Below, one piece after another: positions 43,601-58,600 of a stretch of 64,000 nt of DNA. Both the position numbers and the translations under genes were made by a program. The stretch's first letter is position 1; every line of letters begins with the position of its first letter. Source of the stretch: Sclerodactyla briareus (Eukaryota > Echinodermata > Holothuroidea > Dendrochirotida > Sclerodactylidae); the NCBI GenBank assembly GCA_026419785.1, contig JAODTK010004176.1, positions 288,649 to 352,648 of the forward strand. The letters are read 5' to 3'. The notes beneath the pieces were generated by a model. That model was given only the letters and a program-made list of their open reading frames with translations. It was not told where the DNA came from and ran no database searches.

Positions 43601-46600
43601 ATGTTACCCTAAGCAACTTCTTGTTGAGTCACAACCTCAGAATCCAATGGGGCAAAGCTTCTAGTTATTTAATGAAATGTGTGATTTGATTCTATTGAAT
43701 TTCCCAATTTGCCGTCAAGCCCTCATTTCAATGGCTCTTATGGAGGGTTGTACAAAATATTCAGCCTGAGACGGAGTCACTGCAAGAAACAAGGAAGTAG
43801 TAGTTACAAACCCATAGTTAATAGTTGCATTAGATAAGTTTGAAGCAACCAATATGCAGGCTCTCAATCTCAATTTGAACGAACAACTGCAGAACGAATC
43901 ATAAAGAGGCTAATATGCTAGCTGGATATTTTAAAAACTGAATGTGTCAATTCAAACTGGAGGTTCATACGACTTTCCGTGACGGTACAGTCCTTGAATT
44001 TTCGTGCCAGGTGTATTGTGGCAGGATCGAGAAGGCATCCCATCATACAATAATAAAGTATGTCATAAATGCACAACCCTGCAAACATCTTTTTTTCTAT
44101 TGGAATTCACACATTATTTTCACTTTGAAAAGCATTTAGTCTAGGGGAGAGGATTGCTGTAGTGGACTGGTAGGTGTCGTTGGTGACTTTGGTTCACTTA
44201 TTCAAACAAAAGAAACAATGAAATACATGACATAACTTCCTGGGTTGTCGTTAGTGCGAGTTCCACCTTGATTTCTCCGTATAATGAACCAAACTTTGAG
44301 GCCAGTAACTCCACATAGGGAATCGTATTGAAAAGAGGCTTGAACCTACAGATAGTTTTCCATTCCCACGATGAAACCTCTGTTGTATCCAAGCATGAAG
44401 TTGTCCTTGAACTTCATATTGTGAGGCATACTTGTTAGCCTGACGGTATATCTTGGGTATGTTGTATCTGGAGAACACTCCTCCCTTGATAGCTAGGTAA
44501 GCATTGTGCCTCCCTGGTTGTTATACATGACTCCAGCGACCACGTCCAGGGTCAGAGTCGTCGAGTATGATGGTCCACTCGTAGCGTGGCCTTGCTCGAC
44601 TGAGGGCAGTGTTCACACCTGCCGGAGAGGACCAGACGCTCCGATGGATTGGCATACAGTGATCACAGTGATAACACACTGGAAGAAAAAATAGCCAAAG
44701 TTGAACGATTTTTCGTAATAGCCCGTCCAAACTTTTACCGCTTACTACTAAGGAGTCTTTTAGGTACAGATAAGATCTTCCTCATAGTGATATCAATTAC
44801 TGCTCAAATCTCAAAGGTCTCTATTCAGAGTTGTAAATGTAACCAAGACACAAAAACTTGTTCAAAGTGGAGTCATATTACCTAAAATAGGGTTTGTAAA
44901 GTCAAGTCATTTCAAGCAAGTCACCGTATATAAAAAAAAATATGGAAGCAAGTCACTAGAGCAAGTCGCCAGCACTTTTCAACCTTTCAAAATCTCTAGT
45001 TGCGACTCCTTACAACACTGTTCCACTCTCTGAAAATAAAACGAATCCACTCCTTGTTTTACCATGAAATTATTGATGAGCATGGCGAGATATTTCCAAA
45101 GTCCCCAGCTGTTAGGATCACTGACCTATAAATTAAACTGGACTGGAGATGACCTTCTGTATGAAGTAACCGGAAGTGTGGTCGCCGCCATTTTGTGACA
45201 CCCAAATTGACCTCCAGAGACCTTGTTTACATTGACTTAGTGTGTAATTCGAAAGAAATTGTCACGAAAAGTTTGATACTTTCTAAAGATTTTTTGTATG
45301 TTTTAATTAATGCATCTTGAAAATATGTCATAAAATCATGGAAACGTGTATGACTTTCTGATTTGAGTGGAAACTGAGTTAAATGAGGTATTCCAAAATC
45401 ACAATATCACGTTAAGCCATCAACACTATTGACAACAGCACGGTACAGCCATATGGATGCCTGCTCTTCTCGAGCGACATGTCTTTTAATCCCGGTTTTC
45501 ACACTCTTATGCCAAGCAAGTTCGCGCAATTGAGTTTTAGATTAATGGTTATTGTTGAAGTGAGTTTAAATTCAGAAAAAATGTCGGGATCAAACTGCCT
45601 TCGATTGTTGAGTCGACCTTTTCGGTCAGGAAAACACAGTAAGGCCTTTCCGTACGTACGCCGCCAACCTACAACAAATAGTGCCAACATTCTCTAGCAG
45701 ACGACATGTGTTGTCTCATGTGAGGATATGCTGATTGCTGATATGCTCAATCCGGTAATAGCAAATGCGTCTAAGCCTCCGGTATAATAGCCGAATCTGA
45801 CAATTTGATGGAATGTCTCAGTTGTTAATTCGAACAGTAGATTTCTAATATATTTCCAGAGTTCGTAACCGTATTATGGATAGTATTGAGGTATCCTGAG
45901 ATCTGATTTCAGCGCATCCTGCCAGGGAAAATAAATTGCAGAGAAAGGTCGGAAAATGGCTGCCTCTGCTTACTTCACCTCAAGTATATGGGATATTAGT
46001 GTGTAGCGCCTCCAGTCCAGTTAATTCTAGGTCAGTGGTTAGGATATGTAATTTTTATAGGGGGGAATTGGATTGTTCCACGAATCAATCATTGATGTGC
46101 GTCTGTATCAGTCAGTCAATGTACCCTGGTGACCTTTGACATCAGAGAATTATCATATCAATATACTACAACAGTGAGGCATATCCTCAATATGAAGGTG
46201 TACATTCTGTTCTCCTGCAAGGATCTCTTCAAAATCTAGGAAAGTGTTGCGATCGAGCATGTCCATTGATCTATCTGATCTATCTATCATTGATCTATCT
46301 ATCTATCCGTTCACAGTCTGAGGTGTGAATTACTGATTTATATTGTTTTGCAGATCCTTTTTCGTGAACTACAAGACATTTAAAGGGCAAGTCAAGCCCA
46401 AAATATTTAAATGTCATAGGACTGTGCATTGAAAATCATGCCAATCAAACATTGTTTCATGTCCATAGCATGTTCAGTTTATATGAGGTTACAAAATTTT
46501 AAAGATTATTAATTTATCACTGCTAAGTTGGCAATTTTGCAAATTGGCAAACATTGCGGACACATATCTACCAATTTTAAAGAAATGGTCAAAAAATATG

Positions 46601-49600
46601 CTTTAACTTTCCCCTCATAATTAGTGGATAGAACATCATAAAAAGGTTGCCAGTTTGCCAAAATCTCCAAATTATATGACATTTGAGGAGGAACAGCATA
46701 TCTTCCAAAACCGAAAACATCTATAACCTTGGAACAAGTGATATATTTGAATGCTTTTTATTCTCTTTAACATTATAAACACCAAAAAGAGTAAGAATGA
46801 GGATGGACTTCGCCTTTGAGCGCATTCTCAGGTAACACCCTGGTGGGCATTTGAGCCAAGCTTGAATTCACTCCTAGTGAACTCTTCTTCAGTCAGTTCT
46901 TAGATAGATACATCTTACCTAATAGGCAATTAAAGAAGCTCCACACGTCAATAGCCCACGGCAGGATTTGTGTGAATTCAAGAATTAAATCCCAGCCCAG
47001 CTTATCTTCCTAATCTAACCCTGCAGTATAGTACCTGAATGAATCTCTGTGGATTAGGTGAATCGATTCATAAAAGTCTGTGGAAGTGAGAACTCACATT
47101 TTCTTAGATAGCCCCAGAATGCTTTGAAACTGAAAAAGCAAGTTTGATGAGTTTGGATTTCCAAACTACTCTCATTTTTGTGTTATCTACAATAGTCCAA
47201 TGACATCACAAGGGAACACCCGATGAATGTTTTGCCGTGGGGACACAGAAAGAAATTGCGAAAGTTCAAGTTCAAGTCAATGAATACTTGCATCTATAAA
47301 TTCCCCAAAAATATGTGCATCCACAATCGAATAAGGTTCACCATGCTTGTGTAGCAGAGATTTGAAGAAGTAAATTTTGTATTGAGCAGGTATTGCCCCC
47401 TGCACCCCAATGTCATCATGAGGGCATTGCACCATAGAAGGTTTGTCTCATTTTCACTGTCTTCTCAACTGAAAGGTCAATTCGGAGGACGGATATTCTT
47501 CTCATGCTAATCAGAACCAGGTCTAAACCCCATTTCAATACGATGTTCCTATCTGGAGTTATTGGCCTCCAAAGTTTGGGCCATTAGCAGATGGATTTTG
47601 GGAGTATCCAACATCATTTGCGCATAACGCATGACGTCACACATGGACAACACAGAAAATTATGTTATGTATTTGATTGTTTCATTTTGTTGAATAAGTC
47701 AACATTTAGCAGAAAGTCTGTAGTCCTTGTCTCTCACCAAAGTAACCATCAACACCCTCCCCAGGCCACTACAGCACCCTCCCCATCGACTAAATGCTCT
47801 TCGAAATGAAAATAATGTGTGAATTTCAATAGAAAACAAAGATTGTGCAAGTATGACATCATTTATTATTGCATGATGGATGCATTTCGATCTTGCGCAA
47901 TACACATGCTCACAATACACAAACTTCAAATGACTATAACTCCGTAAAGGAAAGTCCTATGAACTTTCGGTTTGGACTGACACATTCAGTTTCATCAAGC
48001 TAATTAAATCAAGCCCCTGTATAAATCACCCTGCAGTTGCCCTTCAAAGTCCTGTTTCGCACTTCCACTGACCTTTCAAAATTTACAGAATACCTCACCT
48101 TACTCAAGTACATCAGTGACATTGCCAGGAAGAATCCTGATCGTCTGTTCAGTTGCCACAGGGCCCCTCCCAGTCTTGCTGATCTCCAATCTGAAGGTGT
48201 AGCTGCTGTTGGCCTCCAGGGACCGCTCGGGGAACCGGAGAGAGGATGACACAGAGATGCGGGGGATGTGTCCTCTGAGATGAGGAGCCCAGAGCTGAAA
48301 ACAACCGCACGCTGCCAAATGAAAAGGCTCAGTGATTCCTTGAATCAGTAATGATAACACATGACCAGAGACATGAAGTACGGGAAATTGTACCAGCACT
48401 TTATGGTAAACATACCTATTTCTCAAGGCACAAATGACCCTTCAACAATTGTTCGGACTCATTTCTGGACCATTGGTGGCCTTAGATGACCTCTGACCTG
48501 ACCACAGAATAATAGGATTTGTTTACTCCTCATGGAGAACACAGACAAAAAAATCACAAGTATGAGCTTCGTCTATCAGATGGGGTGGAATTGTTGTGTT
48601 TTCAAGCAAAAATTTGCCATAATATTGATTATCTACAATTTTTCCATTTTTTGAGAGAAAAAGAGGACCCCGATCTACACCAAAAACAATAGGGATCATG
48701 TACACCCCATAAGAAAGCTACACACAAAAATTTCAACATGGTCAAACCAAGTGTTCTGGGCATCTGAAGGTACAGCTATCAGGCCATCTTTGACTGAACA
48801 ACAAAAATTGTAGGAGACGCAAGATTCTCGTTATTTCATATATGGGCCCTAGGGCCAAAACTGGCCCTGAGCCCCAAATCCCCGAACACCCCAAGGGCCC
48901 TCTTGACCATTTAGTAATTTTGAAGAGGAAAATTAATTGGAGCTTGTGGGAGGGGATGCATTTCAAGTGCCATGTGTGGAAATGGGCATAATGGAAGTGG
49001 GCCCTAGGACCAAAATTTCCCGAACACCCTGAAGGTACGGCTGTTAGAACAGTAAACATGTCCCATGGGTAATAAAACAGTGTGTCCAGGTGTGGTCGAC
49101 AGTCATCACAGAATGACTGTTTGGGGGCCAAAAGGCAAGTGTGACGACAGACAGTCCTATAAAATAGATAGATAGCCTGAATTGTGTCATGATGTAATGA
49201 TCCAATTTAGTCACCTCTCAAAATGAGGTTTGTGGCCCTTTGTGGAAGCAAAATTTCATGTATTCTGATGAAATTTAGAACTCCTGGATAGCCATCTTGA
49301 CCAAAGTAATCAGGGAATCGTCAGGAGGGTTTATTGCTTTGTGTGGCTGCCGGCTGGGAGAGGTGATGATCTCCTCAAATGAGGAACTTCCATGCAATTT
49401 CCCGACTCCTCCCTGACTGGGAAATAGAAAGTATATAACTATTTATAATGGAATTAAAATTAGCATATAGTCTTGAGAACCTCCAGCAAAATTAGTCAAT
49501 GCAATCAAAACAAGAATGTAACAAAGATCCATAATTGCTTAGTCTCATCCATTTTTGTATTCACTCTCGTCTCTCAGCAACAAGTGAGAGTGAGAGAAAA

Positions 49601-52600
49601 AGGGGGAAAAAAACTTACTCATACACTGGTTATCTTCGAGGGCATCATGTAATGTCTCGTTGACACCAGGGAAGGTCTCGTTTTCCCTCCTACAATACCA
49701 ACGGAAGGTCAGATCGGTGTCAAGGCTGTGGCTGGTTGGCAGGTCGGGATCGTAAGAAGTCGAACCATCAAGCAACACCTCTGAGGTCCAACCTAGAGAT
49801 AGTATGAACAGTAATCAGCATAGTGAATCATCAGAAACAATGAAATCTAGCAGGGATCAAACCAAAACATGGACCTGAAAACATGGGAGCAGAAGGACTG
49901 CATTTATTGTTAGCTGTAAATCCTTACACAGGTACAAAGAATAAGCAACAAATGAGATAGGGGTAATCAAAATGCAGGTGAGGACATGCTAATCCCCTAC
50001 CACTTATTCTCTCACGTTGAAAGCCCAGCAGAAATTACACAAGGTTTTGAAGTCTTTGGTAACCTATTCAGGAATTGAACCTAATCCCCTTGGTGGAAAG
50101 TGGAAGCAAGGTTCTTTCTCTGGACAGATGGGTGATGAGTGCGCGTAGAAGTGAGAAGTCCTGGTAATATGTAAATATATCAGGACAATTAAATTACAGT
50201 GTTGCATGCCCAGCCACATGACAATTTGGAGTTCACATCTTTTTTTCATGATTCAAGTCAAGAAAGGCTTGTCAAGAAATCCTAACCCTATTGAGCATTG
50301 GCGCTAACTCCCCTTCGACTAGCACCTGGAAGATATCAAGGCAGGGGTGCAATCAATCCTAACCTGCTCCCCGGGCTGCCATTTTACGTCCCCTCCGACA
50401 AGTACAGCCACCTGGTGGGGAGGGGGGGGGGGAGTCGGGTGATTGCTGCAATTCGAATCCAGTGTCAGGAGACTAATCACCATTACATCCCTCAGAGGAA
50501 GCTTTTGCTCGTAGACCTTATAATGCTCTATGAATAAAATTATTGAAAGTGTACAAGTAGTAACGTACTATTGATCCTCCATGAGCCCCCGTGATTCGTG
50601 GTATCAGTGAGTTAGGGGCCACTTTGATGTGACTCTGGTCGTATTCTACCATGCCCACAGAGCTGTCCGCATTCATGATAGTCGTGACAGCAATCTCCAC
50701 GATGTATTCACCGTAGGCGAGGGTGAACGGCGGTATATAGCACTCCACTAGGTCCGTCCTGACATCCTCCCCAAACAGGACCTCATTGGCGATGCTGGGT
50801 ATGGGAAAAACTCATCAATCCTGTAAAGCCTCCAACGATAGATTGTCACATCAGAACCCTGACAGTCCAAGTCGATATCAGCATGCAGGGTGATCGCACG
50901 ATTCCGGTAATACCTCAGAGCAGATGAGAAATCTGGGCTGCCACTCCGGATTTTGAGTAGTGGTATATCACAGGGCTTCAGATTTACTTTCACCTCAGAG
51001 AAGCAGAGCGTGAGGAGACCATATTCCAACCATAGGTATAGCCAAATAGCTGCTCCAGAGGTAGTGGTGTTTTATATCTTAGATACGCAGTGTGTATCAA
51101 CGGCAGTTAACAGGGCCTGGTTTCAAGATCTCCGACTGACGCATTCTGGAGAAGTACGGGAAAACTCATAGGAATAGCCGTCGCCATAGCTTGAGACGAA
51201 AGGTGAGTTTGAGGCCAAGGGTCTCTGCAAAAAGACTATGAAGATTATGTCCCTCCATCAATAACATGGGTCCATTATCACGAGGAGCAAGTTGTGATGT
51301 TTCCACCACAGTGACCTGTGTGGTCCCCGCACCTTCAGAGAAGTCATTGCCGACATTCGCGGCCACGGTAAAAGTGCCGAAGGCTGTGAATGTGTAGGAC
51401 CAATCGCAGGTGGAGGTTGGTGGTGTTTGAGGTTATGGTGGTTATCTCCCAGGTCCCCACTGACTGTCCCCTCCCCAGAAGCAAGTAGTGAAGTAGGACT
51501 GGGTACTATACTGGTAGCACCTCAGATCAGTGGGAAGGACGGGTGACCCTGATGGATACAAATTAATAGTTATATTTGGTGCATCCAATAACCCAGCCAA
51601 CAACCCACAGACTCTGGTCAGAGGTCGAGGGTCATTATCTGCGTTGTTAGTAGGGACCTTAAGTCCCAGGTGAGAGGCAATGTTAGCAATACACAAATTG
51701 GATCTGAGAGGTATGCCCTCTTTGATTTTTTATGAGAGGGATTTTGGACTCAAGGAGGGATATACAATATCAACATTAGTCGATTGAGCGATGTTTGAGG
51801 AAAATTACATCTAAGAGTAAATTCTCTCCTACAAATATTTGTTGTTGTGGGAATTAAAAAATTGATCATACCATCCCTCAGTGCTAACACTGGGGAGAGG
51901 AGAAATGCTTATGCGATGGCTTTTTTTTCAAGGCTGGAGGGAGGCTTGCCGGCCACCAAAACAGCTCCAAGCTAGGCCCCACACAGCCCTACTAGTTTCA
52001 ACAATATGCATGGGCTCGACGCAAGTCGATTGGAGGTGATACTACGAGGCCTCGTACAGTGTGTACTATACAGGAAGCGGTAAGGATGTCCTTTCCCTGC
52101 CGGTAGTGCGGACATTCAGACAATGGGATGGCCGTGTTTTTTGGCTGTTCACGGAGGAAAGCATCGCGAAACGTATCTGGACCTGTTTTTTTTTTTTAAG
52201 AAACTTGAAGTCATGTTTGCGGGCTTTTCGGCAGAGAATTGCAAATATTTTTTAAACAGACTACAACTTGCGCATCTGAGCTGAGCTGGAGCATTAGGGG
52301 AAATTTTCCGGGTTGCGAATTCCACGCAAATATTTCATTTTTTGCCTCTGTCACAGAGAGTACGGGTACGTTTTTTCGCATTCTGGGTGCAGATTCGTAC
52401 TATGAAACTCCACCCCCTGTGTTTTTCGAGCACTGTGCGGGGCACATGCTGACACACCTTCCAAATTACCTAATCTCGATGTCCCCCTGACCTCCAATCC
52501 CTGTGCCTGAGCCCCAGTGAGGAGGCAACAGACCTGTATTATTTTTCAATCTGCAGTATGATTGCATGCATCAATCATGGAAAGATGATGATAATAATGC

Positions 52601-55600
52601 CACGATTGTTCTTGTCAAAAACTTCTCCAACTCCGCCAACAAGGCTAATTATTGTTTCATCTTAGTTATGAAAATATATTGTAAAAAGAAAAATTGTGTT
52701 GCAGCAAGATTACTTGAAATTGGCTTAGCTATGCTACAAGGTAGCCAACAGAAGTAGATGCAACCAGAAAGCCAAAGGCTTAGTGATTCCTTGACTCTTT
52801 CTGACAACCATAGCTGGGACACAAGGACAAATGGGAGATTGCACCAGCTCATTATGGGCAACAAACATTTGACAAATCCCGGTTATCCCAACCAAACCAA
52901 TAGGGTTCCTAACTCTTGATAAGAAAAGCTACGTACACAATGAATTCGAGGATGTTCAGGACTTAGACCTATGGCGACCTCAGATGACCTCTGCCAGACC
53001 CCAAAAAATAGGTGCATGTACTCATTGTGGGGAACACACATTACCAAGTATGGGCCTCATCAATCCAAGTGGAAGTTGAGTTATCATGTTTACAAGCCAA
53101 AATTGGCAAAGTATTGATATTAACAAAAAAAATTACCAAAAATTCACCTGACCTAAACCAAAACAAGAGGGTTCCTGTACTTCCCCATAAGGAAGGCTAC
53201 ACACAAATTTCAACCTGATCAGAGCTACCAACTATTCTGGACTATCATGTTTACGAGGTTTTCCTGAACTTCTGGTGACCTAGACGACCTCGGACCCCTG
53301 ACCCCTTGATACATCCAAGTGGGGTTGAGTTATTGTGTAATGAGATAAATTTGCCAAATTATCCAATTTCCACAATTTGACCCCCGATTACACCAAAACC
53401 ATATGGGTTCCGTCTCCTCATAAGAAAGCTGCCTACTGAATTTCAAACCTGATAGCGACCAGGCATTCTGGACTTATTGTGTAACAAGATTTTTCAGACT
53501 TTGACCTCTTGACTTCAGAGGGACCTGTGACTGCCTCAAACCAATGGGGATCATGCACTCATTATGGGGAACCCTATTACCAAGTATGAACTTGATCCAT
53601 CCAAGTGGGGTTGTGTACCGTTTTTACAAGCTAAAATTTGCCAAATTATCACTTTTCACAATTTCCCCTTTTTCCTCAAATCTGACCAGATTTACACCAA
53701 AGCTTTGACTTTGACCTCTCTTGACCATAGATGACTTTGACCTACCCCAAAACAAAGGAAAGTATGAACTGACGATTAAAGTGGGTCGATTTCGTTCGTG
53801 GTTAACGAGCTAAAATTTGCCAAATTATAAATTTATACGAGTTTCCCAATTTTTTGAATATGACCCTCAAATTACACCATAAAACAATAGGTTCCATGTC
53901 CTCCTCTAAGAAAGCTGCATAATTGGAATTTCACTGATTGGACTAGCATCTGGGACTTGATGTGTTATCAAGATTTTTCAGACTTGACCTCTCTGAATCA
54001 GATGACCTTTGACCTGACCCCAAAAAAAACAAATAGCGTCTGCAGTCATTAGGGGAACCCATATACCAAGTATGAACTAGATCCATCCAAGTGCGTCGAG
54101 TTACGTGTAACAATCTAAATTTGCAAATTATCAAATGGTTTCACAATTCCTATTTTTCTGTACTCTCATAAGAAAGCGATACAGAATTTCATTGTCGGAC
54201 CAGGCATTTAGACTTATCGTTGTTACAAGATTTTTCAGACTTGGACCTCTCTTACCGTTGACCTGACGTAAAACAATAGAGATCTCAGTTACTAATTATG
54301 GGGGGAAACCATATACCAAGTAGAGGAACTCATCCATCCAAGTGGAATCGAGTTATTGTGGTAACGAGATTAAAATTGCCAAATATCAATTTTTCACCAA
54401 TTTCCGCCATTTTTTTCTCCAAAATTCTGACCCCCGAATTACCCCCACCCCCCCCAAAAACAAGAGGGTTCCTGGACTTCACATTAGAAAGATGCATACC
54501 AAATTCAAACCTGGTCAGACAGGCATTCGGACTTTTAACGTGTGGTTAACAAGATTAGACTTTGACTATCCTGACCTTTGACTGACCCCAAAACAAAGTT
54601 ATGAACTTGATCCATTCAAGTGGGGTCGAGTAGTTAGTTATCGTGTTGACGAGCTTAAAATTGCCAAATTATCAATTTGTCATGATTTCCCAAAGTTTTT
54701 TCTCGGAATATGACCCTCGAATTACACCATAAAGATAGGTTCCTGTACTCCTCATAACGAAAGCTGCATTACCGAGTTTCAACCTGATCAGACCAGGTAT
54801 TCTGTGCTTATCGTGTTAACAAGATTTTCAAAACTTTGGACCCTGGTGACTCAGATTGCCCTCTGAACTACCTCCCAAAACAATAGAGTTTCTTGGTAAT
54901 CATCATGGGGAACACCACATACCAAGTATGAGCTTAAATCCATCCAGGGTGGGTGGAGTGATCATGTTCACAAGCCAAAATTGGCCAAATTATTGATTTT
55001 CACAAATTTCTATTTTGACAAAATTCACCCCCGACCTATACCCCAACAATAGGGCCATAAGCCACATAGGGGAAAGCGACACACAAAACTCTTACCTTTG
55101 GGGGGGGGGACCTGACCCAAAATACAATAGGATCAGGTACTCATATGCGGGAACCCATTAGAGAACTATGAACTTGGATCCATCTAGCGGGGTTGAGTTA
55201 CGTGTTAACAAGTGCTCTAGGGTCACACTACACAACCACACTGTCATGACTGCAAGATTCCTCTGATTCGTCAAGAAATAAAAAAAGGACGAACTTAGAA
55301 GCAGGCATTACACAGCTCCGAATTACACAAATGCTTATTTTCGGGTGTCAACCAGGCCTCGAATTAAAAGTTGGAAGGGGCAAGGCAATTTTCGGAGGGC
55401 AATGTAAAAAATTGCCTTCGGTTACTTTAAAAAATGGCAGGCCACCAAGGCAATTAGAAGAATTTGCACGGCAGCAAGGTAATCTGAAAAAAAAGAAAAG
55501 ACGAGGCAAGAAGGGCCAATTTGAAAAATTACCGCCAAATGTTTTATTGTAACCGGTTTAAGCCGCGTTTCCATGCACGAGGGCGGGCGGGCGGGCGGGC

Positions 55601-58600
55601 GGCTCAAATCGCTCATCGTTATTTTAATGGGAGCCGTTTCCATGAACGCGAACGGGCGGGCGGGCGTTTTTTCGCATCGGTCATGTAGAGAATTTTTTCC
55701 GCCCGCCCGGCATGTCCGTGTGTATTCGCAATCAATTCCGGGGTTCTCCCTGCAATCTTACCGGCTTGAAGCCGGATAATGGAGGATAGAGGACAATTTT
55801 AGGTTCAAATAAGTTCAAAACAAACATTCATAACTGTTTCAACACTAGGGATGAGATGTTATACAGATGGTCATTTCAACGTCTTAGACACCTTTTTGAA
55901 CACATATTTAACATGTTTAAACCATGATATGTCAAGTATTTGAATAATAAACTCCAAAAACATGTCAATTGTGAAAGTTTTATGGTGGGGCCGTAACGTT
56001 GACATTTCAGAACCAATGTTTTCAGAAAACCATGAAAACCGGTGTTTAGGTTTTAAACACTAGTATGGCGGTTCCGGTTGGTTGTTTGACACAACAACGT
56101 CAAGTACAACAACGACAATGACAACAGCGACAACAACAACAACACCTTTACATGTTAATGGCCTGACGATTCAAGGAAACTCAGAAGTGGTTGTAGGGTT
56201 TATCGCTAGTTTTGAGAGGGGGGGCAACGACGGCATGAACAATTAGGGCACGGCAGTCACTTGCCGTCGGTGAAGCTTTTGAAATGTGAGGGCATCAGGG
56301 CAAATTGGCAGGCACCGACGGCCGTTGCCGTCGGTGCCGTCGGTTAATGCGAGGCCTGTATTCAACACTGCTAGTACCCACTGAATGTAGTAACATTCAC
56401 TCCGTGATGGTCTCAAGAACCATTATGCTTGAATGTGACGGATATATTGATCACGCATTGTACAATCGCAGGGTGGCTGAAATAAATCCCTGGGTAGTGT
56501 AAGGTCACAGAGAGCAGGCTGATTCTGTGTGTCAGACTGGACCATTCCCCAGCTAGCAGCAAAACTGTCAAAAAAAAATGAAGAATAAGAAATCGCGGAG
56601 GAGAACATGAATTGTGTCCGACTGTTCATTTGACGTTATAGAGTGATAAAATGAGAAGAAATGAAAGAAATTAAGCTTCCGAAACCAGCAATTCATCATA
56701 CTGACAGGAGGTCATTCGCCGTGAGAATCTTTGTGATTGGTTTATTCGGATATATACATGTGAAATTAAGAGCTTTGAGCAAACCAAGTCCCTCACTTCA
56801 AAATGGTAGTGCCCTAGTCTTCAGAAATTGATCCATTTGCAAAACAGTTATACATGTCATCATGCCGTACTCCATTTTGTCACCTTTCCACAGGCAGATA
56901 AAGCTTCTACTCTATTGAAGCACCCCCAAAACACAGGAGATAAATTATCATTCATAAAGGGACAGCTGAAGGTCAGTGTAAGTGGAATCTCAAATTTTTT
57001 AGATTGCATCAGGTTGCTTTGTCAACTAATATAGATGAAGGGTTGTTTGACGACTCTCATCTCAAAATTTGAAGTTACAAACTTCTTTCCTTTTTTTTTT
57101 TACATTATTTGTTTGGGTCAAAAGGTCATAAGGGTAACCATGTGAATTCACTATTGAGTTTACACAGTTACTGCTGATTTTTTTACTCCTTCATGAGTGA
57201 ATAGTGCAAGTCAATCTCTTCCTTTGAGGACATGAATGCATTACATATTTGCATCATTGACATAGTCTGTGTTTAGACGATGATACTGATATTTCCCGAT
57301 TACCTGCTGCTTTTATGTACACCACTCGCGGAATTTCGCAGTGCGCCATCACTGTGTTTGTATCTGTATCATCTTTTGTCCAAATTGCAATATCCTCCAA
57401 TATTGGAGGGAGGCCAATCACAACACGAGGGACACCCCCCGATCGGAGATTCAAAAGTTGAATGGTTGGACTGTATAGCTGTTACCACATCGTGACATCG
57501 AGGATTGCGGTTCAGCAGTTTGACAATTAACATGATCTTCTCACAGACACGCCCATATTTTTGTATTTGGACAAGACGATCATTCCAGCCAGTCGGGCTG
57601 CATCTTTTTTGTGTATACAGATAAGAAAATCCAGCTTCAAGAAGCGCTAAACAATGATCGTCTTAACACAGGACTAGTGACCGTGCATTGAGCAGGTTTC
57701 GCTCTCCTCCTTGATGTCATAAGACATGCGAAGACTAGTGGTCTCTCTCATTGTCACTGCCTGATCAACTGAAAGTCAGTTTGGGGATGGATTTATATTT
57801 CTTAACATTACCAATCAGGAGGAGGAATGGTATCTTCACAGTCATGTATTAAAGGTCAAGGTCAGTAAATATGACGGGATTTTAGAACTTTCTATTATTA
57901 TGACTCGAGTGTATTGATAAGGCACAACCAGTATTGAAAAATTTGTCTTGAGACATCAGAGGGAGAACTGCAGGCTTCAGTAAACATTTTTCAAAAGAAA
58001 ATTGATAATTAGGAGCAATCGATAGGTGTTTTACTAGCGTTAATGCGCTAAAGCTAAAGTACAGAACATTATTCCGTAATAGCTGGAACTTGTTGTTACT
58101 TGTGCTGCACTGAAAAATTTATATTTTGAAGTGCTCCAAAAATATACCAGTACTGCCCTGTTTGTGCGCCTTGAAATAAATTACATTTTGCATGCTCCAA
58201 GAATATAGCGATGTTGTTTTACCATTTTCATTGTAGCATTATTCGCGCCCAGAACAGAAGACTACGCATGTAGACTTGATGGCGATGTAAGTTGAGAGTT
58301 TGGGGTTTATTCAATTAGTGATTAGGCCTGATTGTTTTTTTTCAGGGAATGTATGTGTGAGTTGCTCATGAAATAGTTAGCAACAAGTGTCTGTAAGATG
58401 GGCTATCAGGGTTCAACCGTAATTTGTGCTAGCTGGGCTTGTATTGCAACTGTTCAAGCTTGCACCTCTGTTCAATGCAGGTATGGGTGCCTGTGTGGAG
58501 ACTTCAGTAGCGGAACATCGGTGGATTCAGTGGATTGCTCTGCGATTGCTGTTGAGCCGGTAGGGGTTAGTGCTAATAGCGGCCCAAATGGATGTCAGAT

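Noticed and set aside
52061..52490. Adjoining + strand frames (64 and 83 codons)
   Set aside because: No known motif, no splice sites consistent with either strand, and no sign of the same protein in a family I recognise.
56360..56530. Minus-strand stretch resembling a PK domain strand (VINISVTFKHNGS)
   Set aside because: An acceptor-like CAG precedes it, but the frame stops soon, no donor suits, and it abuts a transposon end. Too weak to call an exon.
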